NCBI GenBank assembly: GCA_011319805.1
Contig: SJRY01000257.1
Coordinates: 248,001-312,000, forward strand
Direction of reading: 5' to 3'
Length of the DNA stretch: 64,000 bases
DNA from: Macrocybe gigantea
Lineage: Eukaryota; Basidiomycota; Agaricomycetes; Agaricales; Callistosporiaceae
In this document: positions 9,804 to 22,076 of the stretch, piece after piece
Layout: each line of letters starts with the position of its first letter
How positions within the stretch are numbered: the stretch's first letter is position 1
The notes under the pieces: generated by a model
What the model was told of the DNA's origin: nothing
What the model saw: only the letters and a program-made list of their open reading frames with translations
Databases searched by the model: none
Program-made: the position numbers and the translations under genes

Positions 9804-10441
9804 TCATGCACAGCGAGTCGACCCACCGGACTGGAAGCGCCACTTCTGGTTCGCGCCGTGCCATTTGCCCCAGAGGATGACGGCGGTGCCCGGCTCGGGG
9901 TTTCCGTGGTCCGAAAGGTCGACGTTGATCGGTTTCGGCTCTCCAGGTACGAAAATCCTTATCGATGTCGCGATGTGAGTGCCACAAAGCAATCTCGGTG
10001 ATGGCCACGTACCTGAACGTCGAAGATCTTCCTCATCGGGCCAGATGTCCCACTCGACGGGCTCGCTGACGGCCGTCAGAGGCGTAGCGTCGCGGGGACG
10101 TCCTCCCAATCCCAGGTATTGGCCGTTGCCCTTGTTCCTAAAGGTCCAGTGGTTTCCGCGTTGCTCCAAGTACCACTGTATAATGCAAACGAAAGGATAA
10201 GCTTGGCTGGGGAGATCGCGGAGCGACCTCGATGGTTCACGAACCTTCTGGTTGTCACCGTCGTGAGGGGTCCAGCCGATGACTGTGAGTGCGGGCGATC
10301 AGCGCCGATGCGGACGGTGGAGCTGAGACGATCTGAGCAGTGGACTCAACTGGAATGGCCATCGGTGCCAGAGAGGTCAAGGGCGGTACCGGCCTTGACG
10401 TTGATGATATGATAGGTGTTTCCTGACTGGATCTGAGCCAT
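9804..10441 (-). CDS. Ricin B-type beta-trefoil lectin, copy 1
   Basis: A small protein of about 150 residues in four exons, from ATG at 10441 to TGA at 9804. It reads MAQIQSGNTYHIINVKAGTA, LDLSGTDGHS, IIGWTPHDGDNQKW, LGLGGRPRDATPLTAV, VEWDIWPDEED, IFVPGEPKPINVDLSDHG and ILWGKWHGANQKWRFQ. Repeated (D/N)-x-x-(D/G)-N-Q-K-W and LDLS blocks mark the ricin-B fold, which in fungi often binds galactose or chitooligosaccharides. There is no signal peptide, so the protein is probably cytosolic, as for many fungal defence lectins. A one-base break near 10017 (RRF-RIFV) needs a T restored. A TATA box lies 64 nt upstream. A paralogue lies 2 kb to the right on the same strand. Confidence 0.82.
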
Positions 10442-10504
10442 ATCGTCGACGGCTGAGAAGGTGCAATAAACTGGGAGAAGCTCCGAGGTGCCGCTTCGTC
10501 GGGC

Positions 10505-10512
10505 TTTTTATA
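10505..10512 (-). promoter_or_regulatory. TATA box of lectin 1
   Basis: TATAAAAA on the minus strand, 64-71 nt before the lectin start codon, is a standard distance for a fungal TATA promoter. Confidence 0.6.
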
Positions 10513-12539
10513 CGCCCTCCCTCCCCTCCAAGATTCCGAGGCACCTGTTCGTCCGGGCACTAAGACTATTTAGTTCCGATGCCGGACACGGGATATGACG
10601 TTTACCCCCTCCTTTGCAAATCACAAATGCATCCTCGTATGGAAGTTTATCGCCTCATCAGCGGATTTCGATGTCGATAATCCTAAAGATGGCTGCGCAG
10701 CAGGGCCAGCACCGCCCGACAATTCCCAATTAACAGGTCATGCGGTAGTGCCGACGTGTCCTCCCCAGCCCTGTTTCATATGATGCTATCGTCCTGCAAT
10801 GCCCTGCGTCCAAGAACTGCCTCGGCGGAGGACGTTGGCAGTGGAAAACCGTAGCGGAACGCGAAGTTACACAGCTTGCCCTCTTGAACCATCACAGGAT
10901 CACACGTCGGGCCCAGACATGTATAGGGGGTTCCAGATGTCACTTCTCTTCGGATGCCTGGAAGCATAAGAGGATCATAAATCGTCGGAGCATCTGTGAA
11001 TGTGTGTCCTGTATGGACTGCAGAAGGCCTGTCATGACAAGAATAAGCGCACATATGATCAAAATCACGCAATGTCGATAGTGCCTTTGTTGGATAAACG
11101 TGAGCGAGAATTTGACGAGCTAGGAACCTGACTGAGAATCATTATGCCATGAAGAGTATCCATTGTATCTTGATTCACCGGCTTCTGTTATGTACCACAA
11201 ATTTCGGAAAAAGGCACTCATACGGGGAAACAAAAAGACATCAGGGATCATCGGTGTCGAGGCTCTCCTGCAAGGTCATCTCGAAGGTATCTGTTAAATA
11301 TCCAAAGGCACTAACATAAGTCTTCTTTCGCGTCACTTATCAAGGAACATACCACTACCAACACCGCTCAACAACCAGCCTTGAAGAGTCTTACAAAACA
11401 CCTGCAAAAAAAGAAAACTTACGGTTCTTATTTTTTTTTTGCATGAAGTGCATCAACTTGTTCTACTTTGACAAAAAAAAGGGTATAGAAGGGTGGGAGG
11501 GCAAGATAAAGAAAGGATATCTGGATGTGGGCTGGAAGAAATTCGGAAAGGATTGGGTTGGAATGCTTTCAGCACTGCTCTGAACTGGTATGCATGACTG
11601 TTTTCTCGTTTAGCAGGTGCAGTGATACGATTTGACAGGCAATGGGTAATGCGGATGTCCAAGGAGCAGCCGTGTTTGATCCTGTCGATACCACATCCGA
11701 TGCGATATTTGAAGAGGACTAGGACTCTCGAATATCTGCGGCGCTAACCTTCATCTCGAAGCGAATCACGAACTATCTAGATTCGGTCGTGAGCAGTTGT
11801 GAGAGGCCCTAGCAGAGATAGAACATTATTCAGCGAGGATTTGGGCACCGAAATTCGACGTCTCATAGAAAGTCATGGATGAAGAGCGCGAAGAAGCGCT
11901 CAGACAAACAGAGGTCGAAAAAGTCAAAGGTGTATACCGTTGAAGGGCGATCTCTTCAGCGGGTAGATTGAATGGTGGACATCCACATCCGGTACTCCTT
12001 TTGGTCACAAGAGGTCGTACACTTTCCATTGGGCTCGAGCATTTCAAGTAGAAGAACACCGAATTCCTCAAAGACTTTCAACGTCGACTTTACCCAGTTG
12101 GAAATAGCCGAAGGTGCTGTATCCTCTCACCATGGGAAGACTCTTCATATCGGTATATTTGAATACAAAATCTGGTATCCCTGGCAATGTAAAAACATTC
12201 GGTGACCATGCTGAAGGATAATATCAAAGTATATGGAATAAAACGGCGAGTACAAGACCAAAAGCACAGAAAAATGTACAACAGGTATGTATGTCGAGAG
12301 GTCTACTACTGTATAAGTAATAAACAGATGATGGACCCAATCAACCCAAGTAATGCCGAAAACAACGATGTGGCCGTGGGGCACGGTAGGTTCGTCGCGA
12401 GTATCAACAATGGTCAGAGATTGGCGAAGGGGTATATGCGTAGGTGTAGGATCGTCAATCGAGAATGGTTACAGTAATAAACAAATGAGAGACAAGACGA
12501 AAGTAACAGCGAGACATGTTTTAGACTGGATCGGTGAGA
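10513..12539. other. 2-kb spacer between the two lectins
   Basis: No convincing gene. A minus-strand open stretch at 10776-11072 (98 codons, ending in LGRRALQDDSII) and plus-strand pieces around 11650-11940 (ADVQGAAVFDPVDTTS and DEEREEALRQTEVEKVKG) look protein-like. However, they do not splice into a gene I recognise. They may be remnants of a lost gene. Confidence 0.4.
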
Positions 12540-13191
12540 TCAGTTGGCGCAGTAAGAAGCGGAAAAAAATCGGAAACATGCCTTTCGTGAACCTCCAAGT
12601 CTGGTGGACACCGTTCCATGTGTACCACAGAGTGATGGGCGTGCCGGGCCTCGGGTCGCCACGTGCATATAGGTCAATGTTAAACAGCGTATTTGGGACG
12701 AAGATCCTAGCAAAAAAAAAAAAAGAGATTCCAATTCAATGGATAACAGGGGCATGCAAGTGACAGAGCAGCGCACCTGTAGGTCGAAGCATCGAGCTGG
12801 TCGTGCCAGATGTGCCATTCAAAGGGAGTCTGGACTCCGATGAGGCTCGTGCCGTCCGCGGGAGTTCCTAGGATTCCGAGATAGAGCCCCGAGGAGACGG
12901 AGCGGAACGTCCAAGACCGGCCGGTCCAGTTGACCGTCCACTGCGTCAAAGATGAGCATCGCCACTCGAGAAAAAAAAAAGGCGGGACAAGCAAACTGAC
13001 CTTTTGGTTGTCACCTTGGTGGTTCGGATATCCGATGACTGCATGCGAGAATAATGTCAGAGTGTTTCGGGAGGGCAAAAAAAAAGAAAAAACGTACTGG
13101 TTCGATTATCCACACCGGAGAGGTCGATGACAGTACCAGATTTGGCGTTCGTGATGATGAATGTATCGCCTGATTGGACGAGTTCCGTCAT
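12540..13191 (-). CDS. Ricin B-type beta-trefoil lectin, copy 2
   Basis: This is a paralogue of the lectin at 9804-10441 with the same exon plan. Start ATG is at 13191: MTELVQSGDTFIITNAKSGT, VIDLSGVDNRT, IIGYPNHQGDNQKW, then SWTFRSVSSGLYLGILG, FEWHIWHDQLDASTYR, IFVPNTLFNIDLYARGDP and ITLWYTWNGVHQTWRFTK. The last two blocks mirror IFVPGEPK... and ILWGKWHG... of copy 1. The frame is intact up to FTK. The end is uncertain. As written, the frame runs on past a T7 run to a stop at 12469-12471 with a hydrophobic tail, whereas removing one T gives a stop at 12540 and a normal lectin length. There is no signal peptide. Carbohydrate specificity is unknown. Confidence 0.78.
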
Positions 13192-14457
13192 TATAGTCTT
13201 GAAAAGGACGAACGGAGCAAGTGACAGAGGGAAGGATGGAAGTGGGTGGTGAGACAAAGGTAAGACAGGTGGCCGAGGAGAGGGCGGTGGTCTTAAGTAG
13301 GCGCGGACGAGCAAGCTCAGAGCCTGGCCTGTAAGGGGTGGGCAAGACAACAAAAAAATTAATTGATTCTTTTTACGATTTATGTCATGGCTTCTCGTTA
13401 GCGGCGTGCATCGAAGCCTTACCTTCTACACGTCATCGCCATCATCTCGCTCAGTAGACTGCTTCACGTGGCTCGAGGCTGTGGTTCATTTCATGGTGGC
13501 ATGGTCGGTGCATGCCGCAGGGCGCCCGTTGCAGCATACAGATATGTAGCGGCAGAGCATCGCTGGGCCCGCGGCTATTCGGCACCCCGACAGGAGGGGA
13601 AACTAGTGCGAGCACGTCCATCAGCGGAACGCACGAGAAGAGTCAAGGAATTTCGAACCAACGTCAAAGAAGTTGGGACGGGTCGATGGCATTGGGGATC
13701 GCGATAAGCAGCAGCGTCAGGGTTTCCTGGCAGGGGTGGGAGAGCCAGAGGAGAACGCAGAACGTGGCTGCCTGATACGAGCTAGAACTGCCACAGATTA
13801 AGGCCTTGTGGTGGCAGCTGGGCGCCGCTGGGCGTTGGGCACTGCCTGAATTGTCCAACGTGGCGAGGCGAGGCGTGCATGAGGCCGGCTAGCGCCCGGC
13901 ATCTACAGAAAAATCATATCACCATTCTTCGTCATACGCGCTGATTGTTCGCCTCGAGCCCATTGTCCGTAGACATGCGTGTCGGGGTGAAAGCTTGCAT
14001 GATGACGGATGGGGAATACCAAGTATGGTTTGTCGTCGTTGTCGACATTAGCCTGAGAGTTCTGTTAGCGAGGACTCCCGTTAAGTCTCTATGGCACCTC
14101 TTGACCGGTGCAATCTCGACAATACCCGGGACGTGCGGGAGGAAGACGTCGAACGATTTGAACATTTGAACATCCATCACAGCTTGCATCAGAAAACCTG
14201 GACGGGAAGCGAACAAGAGCTTTTTGAATCCAATATGTTGGTCTCTTCGACAGCCAGAATGTTTTCTTCCATGCTCCCAACATCGGCGAACAGCGACAAC
14301 GGAAATGACACAGGCAAAGGCGTCATATCCGGCCGGAATTCAGCTTGTGCTTTGCATTCTGACGGGCCGGAATCACACGCGAAATACACGCTGGCTAATA
14401 TGAGCACGACCTTTGCGTATAAAATCCAGCCGTCGACCGCTCGCGCATGCCTGCGCT
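13192..14457. other. Spacer, no gene seen
   Basis: This holds the promoter side of lectin 2 and the 3' flank of the phosphatase gene. Open stretches at 13932-14216 and 14189-14461 (minus) do not join cleanly, and the second overlaps the phosphatase stop. Confidence 0.45.
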
Positions 14458-15439
14458 TCATTCATCCACTTCCACTTCATCATTCTCATATGGCTGCCGT
14501 TCCCGCCACAACTGCAAACCCCTTTCGAACGCGTGGCTGTTCAGGCCACCATGGACGAGGCAGAACGTGACTCCCAGACGCTCTACTTCGGCATTTCGGC
14601 GTTCATCGTCAAAGAACAGCTTACGACCGCGAGAAACGAACGTCAGTGGCAAAGCGCGGACCCAAGTCCCGAGCGTCAACGCACCATCTCGGAATACGGC
14701 AACCCCGTCTTCTCGTGCAGCTGTTTGAAGTGGGTCATCTTTGATCCTTTATTTCGATGGTTTCAAGGCGCTGGCTGTGGTCGAACCTCGAAGGACAAAC
14801 CTGGGTATATTTCCATGTGGTGAAAAAAGTCCTCTGCCTTCATTGGCGTGTCTCCTTTTCTCTTCGGTGGAACGAGGAGCAGTTCTAGCGCTTTACGCGC
14901 TCTGCGTGCTTATGGGTCAGCCTGATCGCGTCGATTTGTTGGATCTAAAGAAAGTGAATACTTACTCTGTAGGGGTATGGGTGCGCGAACATGCCGCGAT
15001 CATCACCTCCGCGTCGCGGAGACAGTGCAGGATCGTCGAAACGTCCCTGTAGAAGCTGATAATTCCGTTGTGTCTGAGCAAAAGGTAGAAAAAATGGCCC
15101 GACAATGTCAACTCGATCACTAGAGAAGACCCGGGGGAATTCGACTTACTTGTCTCGAACTTCGTTCAGTTTTCCGGGGACGGCGTGAAACGGTGCTGTA
15201 TGTAGTAGCCATATCAGTGTGATGTTCGCGTGTGGGATAAACGTAGGCACTCTTGCTTACGGGTAACGTGGGTATCTATCCACAAATCCCATAGTGTGAA
15301 GCTGGGGGACACATGTTAGTCCTGATGAAGTGCGATAGATGGAGGAGCAAGAAAAAAAAAACCGAATATAGATCGTACGCGTGGACTGTCCGACTCACTC
15401 TAGATCGAACGCAATGAGCTTTGGAAACCTCAGCGACAT
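14458..15439 (-). CDS. MDP1: Magnesium-dependent phosphatase-1 (HAD superfamily)
   Basis: The gene has seven exons on the minus strand, all with GT-AG junctions and an intact frame. It starts MSLRFPKLIAFDLDFTLWDL at 15439. The two aspartates of DLDFT are the HAD motif I nucleophile and acid/base, and an intron splits the second Asp codon. It continues WIDTHVT, PPFHAVPGKLNEVRDK, GIISFYRDVSTILHCL and VMIAACSRTHTPT (motif II region). Then come KALELLLVPPK, FFHHMEIYPGSKMTHF, LHEKTGLPYSEM and LFFDDERRNAEVERLGVTFC (motif IV acidic pair). The ending GLNSHAFERGLQLWRER is typical of MDP-1. Family knowledge: MDP-1 is a small Mg-dependent phosphatase acting on phosphotyrosine or glycated proteins. The first exon is only 41 nt. 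Confidence 0.88.
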
Positions 15440-17726
15440 CTATGCGTGGTGTCAGAAAGCAAAGCGCCAGATCTTTCTGCCGAGCGGAAATCTCCGCATC
15501 CTTTTCTCCTTGGGCGCCAGCAGACTGCAACGTGGTTTCCCAGCTCCAGCGAACGTAGGAGTGTCCGAACGCGTTCCCCATATAGAAAATGCTTCGGGGT
15601 GATAGTTCGAGTTTCCAACCTCCATGGCTCCGAACCATCTTACAGGCAGCCCATACTTTATAAAACTTACGGGCGCGTCTCCGGATCTGCTATTTCAAAT
15701 ACATTGCCTCAATCTTCCGTCTGACAGTTGCAAACTTGGGCCATGGCTTGACCCAGATATCACGGGTACAGGACAGCAAATATCTCGCAAGTCAATTGTC
15801 CTCGGCGCTGGAAGCCCGACGGCAGCTACTATCATTTTCGGCGAGTCTCTGAAGCATAGAGACCGTCCTGGGTCTCTCATGATGCTGTAGTGACAACTGT
15901 TGTCCGTGATCTCTCCGGCATGAGATTTGCAGCATGCACATCTTGCAAACGTCTATTCTCTGCTCCTCTATGCCCTCGTTTCCTTGCTGAAGCTGGGTGC
16001 TACAAGAACGATGCCATACTTATGGTGCTCGCAGTCGCCTCTCCAGGAAGCCTTACCTATGGACCATATCTGCAATTTCCAGCATTTCTCATCATCACTC
16101 GTGCATCATTCCTGCTATGGACCCTTTTGACGGTTCTTGTCCTGATGCAACCTCCATGACAAAGTGCACTCAAATTGACTATAATGAGAGCTACAGCATT
16201 CCGGCCAGCGCGTCTTGTTATCTCTGTCATTTTACTACAGGGAAAACTGGCTGTCGAAACCTTGTTCAGCCCTATGCTAAACAATGCATCGACCATTGCA
16301 TCGTTTCTATACTTGCATCTGCATCGACCTCTTCATTACAGTGAACACGGACATGGCATATTAGCTTAGACGCGTGCATCGCTGGCTCGGGAACAGGTAC
16401 TGGAGAGACTTCTTGTTTGAATGCCTTCCTTCTCGCGATGCAAATGGCAGACATACTTCTTCACCCTTAAGAGGACTGACTTGACTCATTGGGTAGTCAC
16501 GGCCATTGGAAACATTGTCGCGTCAGTCTTTCGCGCAATTGATGAGCGTTAAACAGGTCGCTGATGTTCTGCAGACTTCAAGACCTCTCATTTCTGTTGG
16601 GATGGTTAGCATAGCCAGCTCCAACATTCTCTTTGGACTCGTTCATCCTCGCCATAGCATGCATCATCATATGCCTAATTCAAGCCCCCCCCCCCAAAAA
16701 AAAGCAGTCTGCTGCCTGTTGAACGACGTAATCTGACAAGGTGCTGGAGGTTTTCGGTGCTGTCCCCTCACCGTAGATCCTAATTCTTGTTAGCATCAGT
16801 CAGTATCTGCTTGTGTTCTCCTGATCGCCATTACCAAGTTGCTGTCTATCGTCACATGGATTGGACAAGCGCCGCCTCACCTCGCGTGGTTCATCATCCC
16901 CTGTTCAGCGATATCGCCATACTCAAACTTGACGACAGACACTAGGAAATCTATTTTTGCCCGTGTATGCTGATAGTGGCAACCATCAGGGTCTGTCTAG
17001 TGACATTTATTCATGCATGCTTGGAGAAACGTTGCGTTATCTGGCGCTTGATATGGGCTGACTTGATGCACAATGATGAGCCGCCTGCCTCTCCGCCGCC
17101 AAGTCCAGAAACGTCAGCAATCAGGTAAATCTGGTGCTTCAGCAACGGAAGCGGTGGGAGCACACCCGTTCGTCGGCGTACTGTCGATAAATGTTCCGCC
17201 GACATGTGAATGGGTTTTGCATCATGGATTGTGCACGAGGACTGGCGTAGCTTTGGTCGAATCTTGCGTTCATGAAACCTGCGGCGTACATGGGCTTCAT
17301 GCGAAGCTCTGGGCTATGATATGGTCGTCGAAGATTCTACGTTGCGTTCCTCACTTGTACTGTACATGTGCCGTTCTGGTCCGGCTTCTCCAAAACTGCG
17401 GAGAGCGTAAGTGCCTTAGTTACCAAGTAGCCAAGGCAAAACGGGTTTGCAGCGAGGCTGTCGGGCGATCCACTGGCAACAAGGGTAGCTTTGAGCGACG
17501 AGGAAGAGAAAGTACAGACATGTAGTAAGTTGGTACATGGGACCTGCTTTCGTTGTCTGAAGGAGAGAAATGGCCGTGCAACGGAAAGTCTTGGCCCTGA
17601 TCAGGCCCGATTCCGCGGAACAGCGGCAGTGTTGCGCCGAGAAATTAGGTAACCTACATAGCTGATCGAATGCCCATTTCAGGCGTCATCTCGTCCTCGT
17701 TCAGTATCCAGCCACCGCTCCCTGAA
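15440..17726. other. 2.3-kb spacer, no gene seen
   Basis: Short open stretches occur on both strands, but none combines splice sites with a recognisable domain. A C-run followed by an A-run lies near 16686-16704. No terminal repeats were found. Confidence 0.45.
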
Positions 17727-19490
17727 ATGAGCGTCCTTGTGCGCTACATCCTCCTAGCGCTCGCAATCCTCGCAAGTTTTTCTCAGTGCAGCTTTAACAG
17801 AAAGACCTCACTGACCCGTTCGAGCGCTGTTAGATCAGCCTGCACTACGTCCTCCGCTTTACGCATGACGAGTACAGCCGCGCCACGTCGCTCGACGGCC
17901 TTGCCTCACACTTCCGCAGCGGACACACGCAGAGCGCGGCGGAGAAGAACAAAGTGCCGGAGGACTACTACCACCCTGCGAACGATACGGCCTTGGGAGG
18001 AAAGCTCGCGATCGACCGCCATGCAAACGCGACGTTTGTGATCTTGGCCAGGAATTCGGACGTCGACGGTACGGTGCGTAGCGTGAGGGAGATTGAGGAG
18101 AGATTCAATAGAGCACATGGATATCCATACGTCTTTCTTAATGACGAGCCTTTCACGGAGGAGTTCAAAAAGTATGTTTCTACAACTGATGTGCTCTGGA
18201 TGAAACCTGATGATGGTCTGCAGACGGGTCTCGGTCTTAAGTGGCTCCTTGATGGAGTTTGGCCAGGTGCCGAAGGATCATTGGGTCCAACCTGCGTGGA
18301 TCAACGAAACAAAGGCCGAGCTGGGGAGGAAGAAGATGGAAGAGGACCACATCATCTACGGAGGTTTGTTGTCTGTTCCATTTACCATTCTTCCTTCCAC
18401 TGCTCTCGACTTTTCGTCCAGGCAGCGTATCTTATCGTAACATGTGTCGATTCAACTCTGGGGTAGGCTCAGCCTTTCGAACTTGTCAACTTTTGGAAGG
18501 TTGATCAGCGCTTTCGTCCAGTTCTTCTTCAAGCACGAGTTGATGCAGAAATACCGATGGTACTGGCGCATAGAGTGAGTTCTTCATACCATCTCTTCTC
18601 AATCATGAGCTAAAACTGCAAACAGACCGGATGTGCACTTCCACTGCGACGTCAACTTTGATCCTTTCCTGTTCATGGAAGACCGCAACAAGATCTATGG
18701 TACTTTTGATTCTTGCACCCCGGCTCGTCTCTAATCGCGCCGCGTTTGATCAGCATTCACGATTACCATGTACGAATACGAAGCGACCATTCCGACTCTG
18801 TGGGGCCATGTTAAAAGTTTGTTCTTCCTTTGATCTATGGCACATATATGCAGGAAAATCTTATGACTTGCTCAAAGCTTTCATGAAAGACCACCCAGAA
18901 TTTATCGCCGAGGATAATTCGATGGGCTTCTTGTCCCATGACGGCGGCGAGCGATATAATCTCTGTCACTGTATGTTTTCATTTGCTTGTATGGGCGTAG
19001 TATCGTTCAGCTTCATTTTGACCGTGCTCTATATTAAAGTTTGGAGCAACTTTGAGATAGCCGATATGCATTTCTGGCGAGGACCCGCATATACGGCCTT
19101 TTTCGACTACTTGGACTCCCAAGGAGGTTTCTATTACGAGGCAAGCGCTGTTGTCCCTTCCACATTCCGTCCTATCGTAGCTTGATGTCTTTCCTTCTCT
19201 TGCGCACTACAGAGATGGGGCGACGCGCCAGTGCACAGTATCGCCGCCGCGCTCTTCGCGCGCAAGGACCAGATTCAGTTCTTTGATGAGATCGGCTATG
19301 AGCACAACCCTTACACGCACTGTCCCAAGATGGAGGAGACGTGGAAAGAGGTCGATGCTCCTGTGATCAGAAGAGGAGCTTCGGTCTGTCTTCTTTCCTG
19401 ACTTTATCGACTTTTCTTCGTGCTTACGATTTCATAGACTATGACGGATATTCGTGTATGAAGTATTGGGACAAGTTCATTGGCGCCTGA
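17727..19490 (+). CDS. Alpha-1,2-mannosyltransferase, GT15 (KRE2/KTR family)
   Basis: A type II Golgi glycosyltransferase that adds alpha-1,2-mannose to N- and O-glycans from GDP-mannose. ATG at 17727 opens a short cytosolic and membrane anchor ([15 protein letters not shown]). The stem follows in exon 2 and the catalytic domain is spread over about ten exons: [116 protein letters not shown] and [19 protein letters not shown]. The [15 protein letters not shown] block carries the conserved acidic active-site region. One intron (about 19140-19211) uses a GC donor (GAG|GCAAGC). One base is missing near 19343 (TGG AAA should be TGG GAA AGA GGT) before the cysteine-rich end DYDGYSCMK. Confidence 0.88.
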
Positions 19491-20297
19491 CGATCATAAT
19501 GCTCGCTCTCGCTCTCCTCCCTTTCTGCTATTTAATCGCCTCGTATATGCTTATGCGAGATATCATCTACTCAGCGACTTCGCATTGCATGGACAAGGAT
19601 ATCATATCGACCCGGCACCTCGGAAAATGAAGAGGAAGAGAAAAGTATGATTCATGTTACCCACCATACCTAGATCTTCTTACCCAATCTATGTACTACC
19701 GCCATCAAACCCTTTTGTATCGTTTTCCTCACTAGGCTTGCAATGCTTAATTTATTGATCTGGAACAATAGCGTTGAATGAAAGTTGTAGAAGGACGGAT
19801 GTAGGTGCGGCTTGCTTGAGTGATGGCAGACACGTGGACCAACTGGGTCAAACAAAAGGTGCTTTCTCGCGAACCCGACCATGTCAATGCCAGACTTCGA
19901 CAACCGGCCCGTCAGAGCACACATCAGCCTCGGGCCATGATTATCTTTTCAATTAGCCTTCAGCCATGACCACCAGCTTACGGATCCCTGACATCGGTCT
20001 CTCATCGGCTCCTGTTATTGGCCAAGGAAGCTTGTGAAGCTACACTTCACCGACGTCCACGGCGTTGCTCTGTTCATTCGGGGCCGACGAGGCGTCATCG
20101 TGTCTATTTGCGGCGAAGAAAACGACGACGACGTACCGGGAGTGACTCGATGCGTAGGGCATTTTAGTTAATCGTCTTACCCATCCGGTCACGACCTTCG
20201 AGGACGGTCACGACATCGCTGTATTTGAAGGCATTCCATGTTATTTTGCCGCATGAGATGCTTCATGAGGCAACTGCTTGAACTTTCTCTTCAAGGC
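19491..20297. other. Spacer, no gene seen
   Basis: This lies between the mannosyltransferase and the DUF4243 promoter. No coding exon or RNA gene was found. Confidence 0.5.
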
Positions 20298-20305
20298 TAT
20301 AAAAA
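20298..20305 (+). promoter_or_regulatory. TATA box of the DUF4243 gene
   Basis: TATAAAAA lies 61-68 nt before the start codon at 20366. Confidence 0.6.
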
Positions 20306-20365
20306 CGTTCTGCCAATCCCACACTGTCCACCATCGTTCGACGCCTCTTCTTACCCTCAGTTACC

Positions 20366-22076
20366 ATGTCTGCCTCTGGCGATTTTGCAGACTTATTCCC
20401 CATCCCGTCTTCGCCATCGTCTAACCTCATTCCGGCTGTATGGCCGGGCGTCACCCCAGAGAGCACCAAAGCACTGCGTGAGGTCTTAATTGACAACCAT
20501 CGGCGCTGGCATACCTTTTTCAATGAGAAAGGTTTTCACAAGTGTGTTCCTTTTCTTTTGTTTACAGATCAGGATTTTTAATGCATCCATTAGCCATTCG
20601 GCGCACCGCGCCCTTGCGATCTGGTCCGTTGGCGCTAGTGCTGACGTTATCAAGGCCGGCTACAGGCTGGACTGCGACCAACAGGTCAAACAAATCGTCC
20701 CTCCGACTGAAATTAACGAGGCAAATTTCAAAGAACACCTCGGCGAAAGCGAGTAAGTCTCCTCGTGTGTCAAGCGATTTGACGCGTTTTCAGTAGAGGG
20801 TTAGATATTATCATTCGTACCTGGTTTTCTTCACGGACAAGGTCCGCCAGAATGGCGTCGCGCCTGTGATGGAAAAGTACGTGTTCTCCAAGGAGTATAA
20901 CTACGATGCATCCCAGAAGAAACATCCGAGAATGCTTGACCGTTTCCTTGGGGGCTTGATTCATCCTATGATCCATGTGGGATATGGCCTTGAGTTTTGC
21001 CTTCCTGGCATGGTAGCCGAAGGTGAGTCGCTCAGTGTTCGTTGCCGCTCCATGAAGTGAGAATTTCATCAGGCCTGGCTCAGGCTGCCGTCCACCGTGA
21101 CTCGGCACATGCTGGCATACCGGAAGAGTTTTTCGATTTCAGTCAAAGTCATGAGGCATCTGACGGTGCTGCGACCCGGCTGAAGAATATGATTCTCTCG
21201 AATGATGGCGCCACGACCGACAAGCGTGCCAATTCTAGTGGCTGGCACGCTTTCACCATCCTCGCTCGTGTGCTGCAGAACCCTGAGTTTGGGAAGATGG
21301 TCGACCTAGAGGGCATCGACATGTACACTGCCGCGATGGAAAGGTACGGCGGCGAGCTGGCTGAACTAGTCAAAAACTGGCATCTCGACCCGACGAATCC
21401 CAAAGCCGTCGAGGAGGACATCGAAGAACTAAGCTGGATGAATACTCTTATCTACGTATCGGAGGATGGCAAGAGGGTCAGGAATTTAATGCCGATTTCT
21501 TCCAGTAAGCTCGGCCTCTTCTTTTCCTGTTATCTGCCCCTGACGCGATGCGTTTTCAGCATGCACATGGTTACATCGTCCCTCTTTCTCCCGTCCTTTG
21601 CTGCCTATATCTCCCCTGCATCACAGGCTCTCCTTTTGCGTAGCTACCTCCTCACCTCCCTCATCTGGTGGGTCAGCCGTGGGCGTGCCAAGTTCGACAT
21701 CAAAGGTTTCTACGCTCACACTCCTGCGTACCTGACACCCACCACCACCACCGCGCGTCACCTCCCCGCGTTGCCTACTCTAACAGACATGGATGCAGTG
21801 GCGCCGAATCCGTGGTTCGCGATCCTCGACGCGTCGATGTTACATCCAGACGACCACCTCACGAAGCTGCAACGCGCCCTTGCGCACTATTCACGAGTAT
21901 ATGGAACGAGGGAAAAGGGAGCGGAGGATTTTTCGGGGACGGAGCTTGAGGGCGCGGAGGAGCTGGACGGGACGCTGTTCGTGCGCGTTGCGGCGCTCAC
22001 GGCGGATAGGATGGCGAGGGTCAAGGAAGGCGACGAAGAGGTGAAGTGGGATCGGAGTGGGTTTTACCAGGCTTGA
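20366..22076 (+). CDS. Questin oxidase-like protein (DUF4243, AflY/GedK family)
   Basis: Starts MSASGDFADLFPIPSSPSSN at 20366 and ends at TGA 22074-22076. The family blocks are present: HRRWHTFFNEKGFHNH (spliced), SAHRALAIWSVGASADVIKA, YLVFFTDKVRQNGVAPVMEK, GLIHPMIHVGYGLEFCLPGM, GLAQAAVHRDSAH, WHAFTILARVLQNPEF, MHMVTSSLFLPSF, SQALLLRSYLLTSLIWWVSR and HPDDHLTKLQRALAHYSRVYG. Family knowledge: characterised members open aromatic rings by Baeyer-Villiger-type oxidation in fungal polyketide pathways (questin to desmethylsulochrin, a late aflatoxin step). Most agaricomycete members are uncharacterised. One A is missing near 21488, so the NLNADFFH block is out of frame with what precedes it. No polyketide synthase is nearby, so a secondary-metabolite role is only a family inference. 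Confidence 0.8.

Noticed and set aside
14189..14461. Minus-strand open frame with a hydrophobic start, possibly joining 13932-14216
   Set aside because: Its start overlaps the MDP1 stop codon on the same strand, and the two pieces need an unsupported frame change. A separate gene there is unlikely.
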